From: Ponticaulis profundi
GTDB taxonomy: Bacteria > Pseudomonadota > Alphaproteobacteria > Caulobacterales > Hyphomonadaceae
Assembly (NCBI RefSeq): GCF_042659465.1
Contig: NZ_JBHSSW010000004.1
Location: forward strand, 124,001-188,000
DNA: 64,000 bases
Direction of reading: 5' to 3'
Every line of letters begins with the position of its first letter. Within the stretch, counting starts at the first letter, position 1. The notes under the pieces are model-generated. The model had not been told where the DNA came from. It saw only the letters and a list, made by a program, of their open reading frames with translations, and did not search any database. Shown piece by piece: positions 41,884 to 49,260 of this stretch. Both the position numbers and the translations under genes were made by a program.

Positions 41884-42912
41884 ATGAGTGAATTTTCGAC
41901 GCGTATTCTGGACTGGTATGACGCACATGCGCGCCAATTGCCCTGGCGGGTGTCACCGCAGGCGCGCCGTCGCGGCGTGATGCCGGACCCTTACCGCGTA
42001 TGGTTATCTGAAGTGATGCTTCAGCAGACCACCATTCCGCATGGTATCCGGTATTTTCTTCGCTTTACGGAACTCTGGCCAACGGTTGAGGATCTTGCTC
42101 GGGCTGACCGAGAAGACGTGATGCGCGAATGGGCGGGGCTTGGCTATTATGCGCGGGCTCGAAACCTCTATGCATGCGCGCAACTCGTCAGTTCACAGGG
42201 TGGTTTTCCGCGTGTCGCGTCTGAACTGAAGAAACTACCCGGAATTGGCCCCTATACCGCTGGCGCAATCGCTTCGATTGCATTTGATGAGCGCGTCGCC
42301 GCCGTGGATGGAAATGTGGAACGGGTCATGACCCGGTTTCTGGCCATCGACACGCCATTACCGAAAGCGAAGCAGGTTGTTGCCGAAGCGCTGGAGCCTC
42401 GTTTGCCGGATCACCGGTTTGGAGATTTCACGCAGGCTTTGATGGATTTGGGGGCGACCATTTGTACGCCGCGCGGGCCTGCCTGTCTGACATGTCCATT
42501 ATCCGATGACTGTGCGGCGCATGCGGCGGGACGAGAAGAGGCGTTTCCCGTCAAGGCGCCAAAGAAGCCGAAGCCTGTGCGACATGGGATTGTGAAGCTC
42601 ATCCATAATGGCAAGCATATGGCGATTGAGCGCCGCCCAGACAAAGGCTTGCTTGCCGGGATGAATGGTCTTCCGACGTCTGATTGGAACGTGATTGGAG
42701 AGGGCGAGCCGATCCCTGAGCCTGACTCAACAGATCAGGGAAAGTATCTCGGCCGCGTCGAGCATGTTTTTACGCACTTCAAGCTGTTCCTCGATGTGTA
42801 TGAAGAACAGCGAACGGCGCCACTCGATGGTCTGACAACCCCATTATCATCTCTTGGAGAGGCGGGATTGCCGAGTGTCTTTGCAAAGGCTGCGAACTTG
42901 CTCGTAACCTGA
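41884..42912 (+). CDS. mutY: A/G-specific adenine glycosylase
   Basis: This 342-residue DNA repair enzyme removes adenine opposite 8-oxoguanine. The catalytic Glu43 is in WLSEVMLQQTT. A helix-hairpin-helix KLPGIGPYTAGAIASIAF follows, with the catalytic Asp in AVDGNVERV. The iron-sulfur cysteines are C194-x6-C201-x2-C204-x5-C210. A C-terminal NUDIX-like domain (ending HVFTHFKLFLDVYE) recognises 8-oxoG. ATG 41884 fits the family; the frame opens 60 bases earlier. Confidence 0.96.
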   Translation: MSEFSTRILDWYDAHARQLPWRVSPQARRRGVMPDPYRVWLSEVMLQQTTIPHGIRYFLRFTELWPTVEDLARADREDVMREWAGLGYYARARNLYACAQLVSSQGGFPRVASELKKLPGIGPYTAGAIASIAFDERVAAVDGNVERVMTRFLAIDTPLPKAKQVVAEALEPRLPDHRFGDFTQALMDLGATICTPRGPACLTCPLSDDCAAHAAGREEAFPVKAPKKPKPVRHGIVKLIHNGKHMAIERRPDKGLLAGMNGLPTSDWNVIGEGEPIPEPDSTDQGKYLGRVEHVFTHFKLFLDVYEEQRTAPLDGLTTPLSSLGEAGLPSVFAKAANLLVT

Positions 42913-42923
42913 AAGCGAAATGA

Positions 42924-43124
42924 TCAGCCGTTCTGAAGTTCGGCTTTCACCTGCTCATTGTGTGTTTCAGCAAGTTCCCAGATTTCTTCGTAAGTCAGCG
43001 TGCCGTCTGCCGCGATAACATAGTCGCCCTTGTCGTCGCCGATCAGCGTATAGGCACTATCTGGGTCTTCCTCGTCAGACTCGTACCAGTAGTCCAACGA
43101 ATACATATTAATAAGCCGTGTCAT
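42924..43124 (-). CDS. Small acidic protein of unknown function
   Basis: This 66-residue protein starts at ATG 43124 behind GGAGGG; longer frames lack a site. It is acidic (YESDEEDPDSAY, GDDKGDYVIAADG) and ends in an amphipathic helix, YEEIWELAETHNEQVKAEL. There is no signal peptide. It lies between mutY (convergent) and ccrM on the ccrM strand, 74 bases past the ccrM stop, so it may be cotranscribed with ccrM. The family is not recognised. Confidence 0.65.
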   Translation of the reverse strand: MTRLINMYSLDYWYESDEEDPDSAYTLIGDDKGDYVIAADGTLTYEEIWELAETHNEQVKAELQNG

Positions 43125-43198
43125 GGGCCCTCCGTGTCTACCCGAATCGGTATTGCCCTTCCAGCTATAAGAAATGGTAAGCACGGAGAGGGCGAATA

Positions 43199-44281
43199 TC
43201 AACCGAGTCCCATCTGGGTTCGGAACTTTCTACGCAGCATGTCGATTGGCATGAGGCCATTCCGATCCTCAAAATGCCAGAACGTCCAGCCATTGCAAGA
43301 TGGTGCACGCTGCACAAAAGCACCCAGGCGGTGAATGGAGCCGACCGTATCACCGTTCGTAAGGCTCCCGTCAATTCTTACACGCGCTTCGTGACGACGT
43401 GACGCAGAGAAAAGTCGGTCGCCCGGGCGCAGATAACCGCTTTCCACGAGCGCGCCAAACGGTACGCGTGGCTCGGCTTTCTTGCCGGTGACGGTCTTGA
43501 GGTCGGCATCATCATAAGGTTCGACGCGGGACAGACGTTCACGCGAATAGCGCGCATAGCTGGCATCCTGCTCGATACCAATGAAGCGACGCCCAAGTGC
43601 CTTGGAGACGGCTGCGGTCGTTCCTGTGCCACTGAACGGATCAAGGATCATGTCGCCCGGCTTGCTGGTTGCCAGCAGGACGCGGTGCAGAAGACCTTCA
43701 GGCTTTTGTGTCGGGTGAACCTTTTTGCCATCCGGCTTTTTCAGGCGCTCCTGTCCTGTGCAGATCGGGATGGTCCAGTCAGACCGCATCTGCAGGTCGT
43801 CATTGAAAGCCTTCAGCGCATCATAATTGAATGTGTAAGGCTTCTGATTTGGGTGCTTGGTGGCCCAGATCAGGGTCTCATGCGCATTCTGGAAACGCGT
43901 ACCCTTGAAGTTCGGCATTGGGTTCGTCTTGCGCCAGATCACATCATTCATGATCCAGAAGCCGGCATCCTGAAGAATGGCGCCAACGCGGAAAATGTTG
44001 TGATAGCTGCCAATCACCCATATTGCGCCTGTGTCCTTGAGGACGCGGCGGCAGGCTGCAAGCCATTCATGGGTAAACAGGTCATAGGAATCAAAGCTGT
44101 CAAACTGATCCCAGTCATCCTTAACGCCATCGACCTCTGAATTGTCCGGCCGTGTCAGGTCGCCGCCCAGCTGCAGATTATAAGGTGGGTCCGCGAAGAT
44201 GAGATCGACTGACGATTCGGGCAGGCGATTCATGACATCGACGCAGTCGCCTTCGATGATGACATTTTCCAGAGCGTCCAT
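43199..44281 (-). CDS. ccrM: Cell-cycle DNA adenine methyltransferase CcrM (GANTC)
   Basis: This 360-residue beta-class N6-adenine methyltransferase has the catalytic DPPY at residues 31-34 and the SAM-binding DPFSGTGTTAA near 216-226. HPTQKPEGLL lies before it. The C-terminal domain of about 85 residues (PFGALVESGYLRPGDRLF ... PIDMLRRKFRTQMG) is the DNA-recognition extension characteristic of CcrM. It methylates the adenine of GANTC and couples gene expression to the replication cycle in alphaproteobacteria. No partner endonuclease is present, so it is a solitary regulator. A GATTC site lies in its own leader. Confidence 0.97.
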   Translation of the reverse strand: MDALENVIIEGDCVDVMNRLPESSVDLIFADPPYNLQLGGDLTRPDNSEVDGVKDDWDQFDSFDSYDLFTHEWLAACRRVLKDTGAIWVIGSYHNIFRVGAILQDAGFWIMNDVIWRKTNPMPNFKGTRFQNAHETLIWATKHPNQKPYTFNYDALKAFNDDLQMRSDWTIPICTGQERLKKPDGKKVHPTQKPEGLLHRVLLATSKPGDMILDPFSGTGTTAAVSKALGRRFIGIEQDASYARYSRERLSRVEPYDDADLKTVTGKKAEPRVPFGALVESGYLRPGDRLFSASRRHEARVRIDGSLTNGDTVGSIHRLGAFVQRAPSCNGWTFWHFEDRNGLMPIDMLRRKFRTQMGLG

Positions 44282-44307
44282 AACTCGATTTCCGTTTGAA
44301 TAGATCC

Positions 44308-44377
44308 GATTCGTCCAATCCGCGGTGATTTCATGAAAAATGTCTTACCAAGGTGTGCATTAACATATTTTGGTTAA
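44308..44377 (-). promoter_or_regulatory. Candidate cell-cycle control region of ccrM
   Basis: A GATTC (GANTC) site lies at 44308-44312, 27 bases upstream of the ccrM start. TTAA half-sites lie at 44360-44363 and 44374-44377 (spacing 10), the second reading GGTTAACCA on the minus strand. In Caulobacter the ccrM promoter has GANTC sites and CtrA boxes (TTAA-N7-TTAA). The spacing here does not match the CtrA consensus, so CtrA control is only a possibility. Confidence 0.4.
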
Positions 44378-44385
44378 CCTGGCGA

Positions 44386-45522
44386 TCAGAGGTCGAAGCT
44401 GAGCTGGTCCTTGTTCTGAGGTGGTTTTCGAAACAGATCGGTCCGCAAATGCTGACGTTTCGAGTTCAGGCCAATCCGTGCGGCGGATTTGTGGAAGCGC
44501 GAACCGATCATGCGCGCCTGGACACCCTCTCCACGCTGTCGCTTTGACCAGTCGGCATCATAATCGAGCCCACCTCGCATGGCGCGCATCGTGTTGATCA
44601 CGCGTAAGGCCCGATCCGGGAAATGGGCCACCAGCCATTCGTGGAAAATATCCTTCAATTCATATGGCAGGCGCAACAGCACATAGCCCGCATTTCTGGC
44701 GCCATGGTCATAGGCCGCCTGCAGCAGGTCTTCGATTTCGGCTTCGTTAATGCACGGGATGATCGGTGCCGTCATGACGGTCACAGGAATACCAGCGTCC
44801 GAGAGCGCTTTTATCGTTTTAAGTCGCAATTGAGGGGAGGCGGCTCTTGGCTCCATCTTGCGCGCAAGATCCTTGTCGAGCGTGGTCAGGGAGATGGCGA
44901 CGCGTGCGATGTTCTTTTCTGCCATAGGGGCGAGCAGGTCGATATCGCGCCGGATCAGGCCGGATTTCGTGACAATCGTGACCGGGTGATTGTGCTCGGC
45001 CAGAACCTCCAGAATGGCGCGCGTCAGGCGAAGGCGTCTCTCTTCTGGCTGGTAGGCGTCGGTGTTTACGCCGAGCGCGAGCGGAGCAGGGGTATAAGCC
45101 CGAGCCGCAAGTTCCTGGCGAAGGCGCTCAACCGCATTCGTCTTGAAATAAAGCTGACGCTCAAAGTCGATGCCGGCTGAGTGGCCAAGATAGGCATGAG
45201 AGGGCCGCGCGAAACAATAGATGCAGCCATGTTCGCACCCACGATACGGGTTGATCGATCGGTCAAATGAGATGTCTGGTGACTGATTGTGCGTGATGAT
45301 GGAGCGGGCTTTTTCGCGGTGCCATGCGATATTCAGATCAGGCGCAAGCTCGTCTTCATCCTGATACCAGCCGTCATCGACGCGTTCTGTGTTGTATTTC
45401 TCGAACCGCCCGGCAGGATTGCTGACGGCTCCCAGACCTTTCTCCACTGCTTCTGGGGTGAGCGGAGAAAGGTCATTGGAGGTTATGCGTCCGGCGCGGG
45501 GAAGTTTTTGCGAGAAAGCCAT
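44386..45522 (-). CDS. PA0069-family radical SAM protein
   Basis: From ATG 45522 this is 378 residues. The radical SAM cluster motif is C96-x3-C100-x2-C103 (RGCEHGCIYCFARPSHAYLG). It matches the PA0069/Rv2578c group, related to spore photoproduct lyase, also through SFDRSINPYRG upstream, and ALGVNTDAYQPEER and IVTKSGLIRRD downstream. Members are radical enzymes of unknown substrate, suspected in DNA or tRNA chemistry. A TTG-started extension to 45552 has no support. It is upstream of ccrM on the same strand but separated from it by 104 bases. Confidence 0.9.
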   Translation of the reverse strand: MAFSQKLPRAGRITSNDLSPLTPEAVEKGLGAVSNPAGRFEKYNTERVDDGWYQDEDELAPDLNIAWHREKARSIITHNQSPDISFDRSINPYRGCEHGCIYCFARPSHAYLGHSAGIDFERQLYFKTNAVERLRQELAARAYTPAPLALGVNTDAYQPEERRLRLTRAILEVLAEHNHPVTIVTKSGLIRRDIDLLAPMAEKNIARVAISLTTLDKDLARKMEPRAASPQLRLKTIKALSDAGIPVTVMTAPIIPCINEAEIEDLLQAAYDHGARNAGYVLLRLPYELKDIFHEWLVAHFPDRALRVINTMRAMRGGLDYDADWSKRQRGEGVQARMIGSRFHKSAARIGLNSKRQHLRTDLFRKPPQNKDQLSFDL

Positions 45523-45617
45523 GAGCTGACTTTCGCACGCGAAAAAGAACAAAACAAGAACAATTGGATTTGAGACGGGGTTTATCCACGACTCTCATCT
45601 GGCGCCTGTTTCAAGGA

Positions 45618-46229
45618 CTAGGCTTTTGCACTTTCGCGCGCGCCGATGCGTTCCATGAAGGCGGCGATGTTCTTGCATTCCGGATTGGGCGGCTGACCAA
45701 TCATGCTGCCAAAGGCGAGGAAGCAATAGGCGAACAGATCAGCGAAAGAGAATTGGTTGCCAACGATATATTCCTTGCCTTCAAGCTGCTTATCCAGAAA
45801 GGCAATATTATCCTGAGCAACCGCTTTCAGCCCGTCAGCGGCTTCAGGGATGACGCGAATGCGTGGTTCAAACAATGGCAGGCCCTCAGCATAGCGAAAG
45901 CCATTGATCATTGGCTCGACAATGTTGAGATCACACCAGCGGGTCCAGCGCCGAACCTGAGCGCGCTCTTTCGCTGTGTCGCCGAAGAGGCTGTGACCAT
46001 GTGTGGTCTCATCGAGGAATTCGCAGATGACCGTGACTTCTGTGATGACCGACCCGTCGTCGAGTTCCAGGGCAGGCATCTGCCCGGCGGGATTGATTTG
46101 CTTATAGGGTTCACGACGGTTCTCGCCGCCCTGAAGGTCAACTTCGACCGTCGGGATTTCAATGTCGCGCTCCGCCATGAACATGCGTACGACCTGTGGG
46201 TTCGGTCCCATCGAATTATAGAATTGCAT
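45618..46229 (-). CDS. Glutathione S-transferase family protein
   Basis: From ATG 46229 (GGGAGGACACA ahead) this is 203 residues. An N-terminal thioredoxin-like domain contains SMGPNPQVVRMFMAE and the glutathione-binding PAGQMPALELDDGSVITEVTVI (cis-Pro and the Glu-Val equivalent of the SNAIL motif). The all-helical C-terminal domain has the N-capping FSFADLFAYCFLAFG. The substrate is unknown. It is the first of a group of minus-strand genes with unrelated functions. Confidence 0.9.
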   Translation of the reverse strand: MQFYNSMGPNPQVVRMFMAERDIEIPTVEVDLQGGENRREPYKQINPAGQMPALELDDGSVITEVTVICEFLDETTHGHSLFGDTAKERAQVRRWTRWCDLNIVEPMINGFRYAEGLPLFEPRIRVIPEAADGLKAVAQDNIAFLDKQLEGKEYIVGNQFSFADLFAYCFLAFGSMIGQPPNPECKNIAAFMERIGARESAKA

Positions 46230-46292
46230 TGTGTCCTCCCGATATATTTTTTTCGACGAAAACAGAGACGACGCTGGGGAAGGCAAGCAAGT

Positions 46293-46892
46293 TCAGGCTT
46301 TTGTCCGGGATCTCCAGTTTTTGACGGCTTTTGCATCATCCAGATCAATGCGTTGCTCAAGATAGGCAATCGACTGTCTGTGCAGATTGGCTCTGACGTC
46401 GGCAAGCGCGTGTTCTGTTGACCAGCGTACATTCTGAAAAGGGGCTGAGGTCGAAATGCCTTTGCGCATTCCGAATAACCAGAAACCACCATCGTCTGCC
46501 GGCCCGAAGACTGCGTGATGCGTCTGAAGGGCTTTCAACGTCTCCAGAAGGTCAATCTTCTTCAGGTCGGGTTGATCGGTGCCAAGGAATATCACCTTTC
46601 CCAGGGGTGCCGCGTCGAATGCACGGGTCATTCGGTCGCCGAGATTGCCGGAGCCTTGAGGGAGTCGGTCTATTGAATTGGGCCAGGCAGGCTGACGGCT
46701 CCAGACGGCAAGGTCTGGAGCAACCATCAAAACGGTATGCCATCGTGGAGACTTTGCATTTCGCAACACGCGTGACGTGGCCATGGCGTTCAGCCTTTGC
46801 GCTTCGACGCGCCCAATATCGCGGGCAAGGCGCGTTTTGGCTTGTCCCATGCGATTTGGCTTTGCGAAAATGAAGAGCGTGTTCGAAGGCAT
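46293..46892 (-). CDS. TIGR04282-type (DUF2064) nucleotidyl/glycosyltransferase
   Basis: This 199-residue protein starts FIFAKPNRMGQAKTRLARDIG (conserved substrate loop). It contains GNLGDRMTRAF, VIFLGTDQPDL (Asp pair) and FGPADDGGFWLFG, the pattern of the DUF2064/TIGR04282 family with a GT-A-like fold. Family members are often found with TIGR04283 enzymes and have been tied to arsenosugar synthesis by genomic context. A TIGR04283-type gene is found 500 bases upstream on the same strand. Ribosomal site and start are ordinary. Confidence 0.85.
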   Translation of the reverse strand: MPSNTLFIFAKPNRMGQAKTRLARDIGRVEAQRLNAMATSRVLRNAKSPRWHTVLMVAPDLAVWSRQPAWPNSIDRLPQGSGNLGDRMTRAFDAAPLGKVIFLGTDQPDLKKIDLLETLKALQTHHAVFGPADDGGFWLFGMRKGISTSAPFQNVRWSTEHALADVRANLHRQSIAYLEQRIDLDDAKAVKNWRSRTKA

Positions 46893-46923
46893 TCATGCAG
46901 CTGCGCTGGTTTGCCCTGGAAGA

Positions 46924-47289
46924 TCAAGGCTGGCGTGCGTGCTCGCGTCCGATTTCACCGAGATGTGTATGGCGAAAGCCCGTCATATACTTCAGCCCAT
47001 AGCCGAGGGCGCGGTCAAAGCCGATATGGGCGAACCAGATCAGTACAAGGGGCAGAAGTGCGGTCTGTCCTGATAGCCAGAGGCCGATAAGCGCACATAT
47101 TGGTCCGACATAACTATGTGCAAGATTGTAGAAAACGGCGCCAGTCCGTGGGCCCATGAGATAGCCCAGCAATGACAGGTCCGGCACAAGGAAGAGGGCT
47201 GCGAACCAGATCCAGTTTCCGCCTGATTGCCAGTACGACAGCGTCGATATTGCCAGCACAAACAGGCCTTCCAGGCGCAACCAGATCAT
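46924..47289 (-). CDS. DUF4260 family membrane protein
   Basis: This 121-residue protein has three to four short hydrophobic segments. WIWFAALFLVPDLSLLGYLMGPRTGAVFYNLAHSYVGP is the DUF4260 core, and GFDRALGYGLKYMTGFRHTHLG closes it. The function is unknown. It lies between the two arsenosugar-type genes on the same strand and may share their transcript. No signal peptide. Confidence 0.85.
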   Translation of the reverse strand: MIWLRLEGLFVLAISTLSYWQSGGNWIWFAALFLVPDLSLLGYLMGPRTGAVFYNLAHSYVGPICALIGLWLSGQTALLPLVLIWFAHIGFDRALGYGLKYMTGFRHTHLGEIGREHARQP

Positions 47290-47379
47290 TCCATTTCCTT
47301 TTCTAAAAATGAATGATGAATGGATTGAAAAATATTTACAAGGGAATTCGTGCTGGGAATCGATGGTGGCAGTAAGACT

Positions 47380-48063
47380 CTATCGATACGCCTTTGCCAG
47401 TTTCTCCGGCGATGCGCCGAGATAGTAACGCAAAAGCAGGAATGCGTTCTTGTAAGCGCGCTTACGCCAGCCATCGCGCTCATATTTGTGTGCGGATGTG
47501 AAAGCGCGTGCCGATAAGTGTTTCAGCTGATTCTTGCCGATCCTGCGAACCAGATCGACATCCTCCATCAACGGTTGGTCCGAATATCCACCGAGTTCTT
47601 GATAGAGCTTTCTGGAAATCAGAAGTCCCTGATCACCATAGGGGAGGCCGAGCATGCGTGCTCGTTTATTGGCGCGTTTTTCCAGCCAGCGCGCTTCCGC
47701 TGCATCGCTGCGATAGGCCAGCTGGAAAGCGCCCGCGCAATCCGGCGCGCTCTGTATGTGGGACCAGACCACATCCGGCCAATTGCTCTCTAACTGTGTG
47801 TCCGCATGGAGGAACAGGAACCAGTCGCCTTTTGCATTTCGCGCACCGGTTCGAAGCTGACGGCCCCGTCCGACCGGACTTTTGAGAATACGTGCACCGG
47901 CTTCAAAAGCGGGAAGGATTGTCTGATCCGTCGAGTCTCCATCCGCAATGATGACTTCCCGGATCAGCGAGGCGGTCAGCCCCGCGCCGAGTGATGCCAT
48001 GCAGGCCTGGATTTCGGCCTCGGCGTTGAGCGTCGGGATGATAATGGATAGCGGCGCAGGCAT
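47380..48063 (-). CDS. TIGR04283-type family 2 glycosyltransferase
   Basis: This 227-residue GT-A glycosyltransferase has the nucleotide-sugar strand LSIIIPTLNAEAEI, ADGDSTD, and the metal-binding FLHADTQL. LGLPYGDQGLLISRKLYQELGGY and the catalytic MEDVDLVRRI follow. This pattern is that of TIGR04283 enzymes, predicted from gene context to take part in arsenosugar biosynthesis. No arsM or arsS is seen nearby, so the pathway assignment is by family only. It lies upstream of DUF4260. Confidence 0.87.
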   Translation of the reverse strand: MPAPLSIIIPTLNAEAEIQACMASLGAGLTASLIREVIIADGDSTDQTILPAFEAGARILKSPVGRGRQLRTGARNAKGDWFLFLHADTQLESNWPDVVWSHIQSAPDCAGAFQLAYRSDAAEARWLEKRANKRARMLGLPYGDQGLLISRKLYQELGGYSDQPLMEDVDLVRRIGKNQLKHLSARAFTSAHKYERDGWRKRAYKNAFLLLRYYLGASPEKLAKAYR

Positions 48064-48092
48064 GTGTGTGATCGCTCGGGATACAGAAAACG

Positions 48093-48905
48093 TTATGGTC
48101 GTTTGTCTGGCGCGATTCCCAGTTTTTTCATCTCAAGCAAAATCTGTTGCAAATCCTGCCAGGCCCGCGCTTTCTCTGCGGGGCGGCGTAACAGATAGGC
48201 TGGATGAAAGATGGGGAATAGCGGAACCTTCTGTGCGCTATCGGGAAGCATGAAATCGTATTTCTTGCCGCGTAGCTTCATGATGCCGTCATTGACATCC
48301 AGCAGCGCTTTTGCCGGGACTGCGCCTGTCACAATGATCAGCTTTGGCTTCTTCAGCGCGATATGCCGATCCACAAACGGGCGGCACATGGCCAGCTCAT
48401 CGTCCGTTGGGTTTCGGTTGCCCGGCGGGCGCCAGAAATTCACATTGGTGATGTAAGCGTTGGTCTCACGAGACAGTCCGATGCTTGCCAGCATGCGATC
48501 CAGCAAATGGCCTGCTTTGCCCACAAACGGAATGCCTTGCTCGTCCTCATCCCGGCCCGGACCTTCGCCAATGACCATGACATCTGCATCAACAGCGCCA
48601 TCCGCGAAGACGGTGTGTTGAGCGAGCATTTTCAATTCGCATCCGTCAAACCGCGTCAAAGCATCCTGCAGCGCTTCGAGTGTATCGGCAGCGCCAGCAA
48701 GCGCTTTTGCCTTTGCGACGTGATCGGGTTCCGCCTTCTTTCTGGCGGTCGTGCCGCCACCGTGCAGCTGCGTAACCGGTGCAGCCTGATTCGCATTGCG
48801 GATCAGCTTTTCGATCTCTTTGCGATCCACATGCACGCCTGCGCCTTCCCACCAGTCGGTGAGGGCGTCGAGCGCTGTTTTGTGGTCAGATGTGATCATT
48901 GGCAT
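48093..48905 (-). CDS. Uracil-DNA glycosylase, family 4-like
   Basis: This 270-residue protein has motif A GEGPGRDEDEQGIPFVGKAG (residues 111-130), TNVNFWRPPGNRNPT (151-165) and motif B HPAYLLRRP near 234-242, all of the family 4 type. It removes uracil from DNA. An N-terminal extension of about 80 residues is charged and probably flexible. Only two cysteines occur (C87, C172). The canonical enzyme has four that bind an iron-sulfur cluster, and one of these positions is Trp156 here. The start at ATG 48905 has no strong ribosome-binding site. Confidence 0.88.
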   Translation of the reverse strand: MPMITSDHKTALDALTDWWEGAGVHVDRKEIEKLIRNANQAAPVTQLHGGGTTARKKAEPDHVAKAKALAGAADTLEALQDALTRFDGCELKMLAQHTVFADGAVDADVMVIGEGPGRDEDEQGIPFVGKAGHLLDRMLASIGLSRETNAYITNVNFWRPPGNRNPTDDELAMCRPFVDRHIALKKPKLIIVTGAVPAKALLDVNDGIMKLRGKKYDFMLPDSAQKVPLFPIFHPAYLLRRPAEKARAWQDLQQILLEMKKLGIAPDKRP

Positions 48906-49260
48906 TGCGCGCAGAGCCTATATGGATCGTTCGCAATATGAAAGCGAATGTCGCGTGGTTGTTCACGAAGGCGAGGGCAGTAACGACGTGTTGTCAGTCT
49001 TGGGCTGTTTTGCGGTCCCTGAGTGCAACGCCAGAGAAAGAAAATCTCCGAAATCGTCATTCTTTCTATTTCTCTGATTTCGGGGCTGACTTGTGCGCTG
49101 AAGGCAAGAATTTTGAATATTCGCGCATTTTTTTGCCGAAAATAGTGTAGTTGGCTCTACTTTCACGTGCTTATGCGTCGAAAGGTCCTTTAGACTTTCG
49201 TCAAGTCACGCTAAGTGACTGTCAGGTACCTGTAATTTTGCACCTCGGGGAGATAAAAGC
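48906..49260. promoter_or_regulatory. Divergent region with three consecutive dyads before the ETF-QO gene
   Basis: In this 355-bp gap, three inverted repeats stand in a row: CGAAA(G)GTC/GACTTTCG at 49179-49200, AGTCAC-GCTAA-GTGACT at 49204-49220, and the perfect palindrome CAGGTACCTG at 49223-49232. A ribosome-binding site GGGGAG lies at 49248-49253. A weaker GTAG/CTAC pair is at 49147-49160. I recognise no known RNA or operator family, and no credible ORF in the rest. Confidence 0.5.

Noticed and set aside
43125..43202. Longer form of the small protein between mutY and ccrM
   Set aside because: The 26 extra residues precede the GGAGGG ribosome-binding site and would overlap the ccrM stop.
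44360..44377. CtrA box before ccrM as a firm call
   Set aside because: The spacing between TTAA half-sites is 10, not 7, so it is reported only as a possibility.
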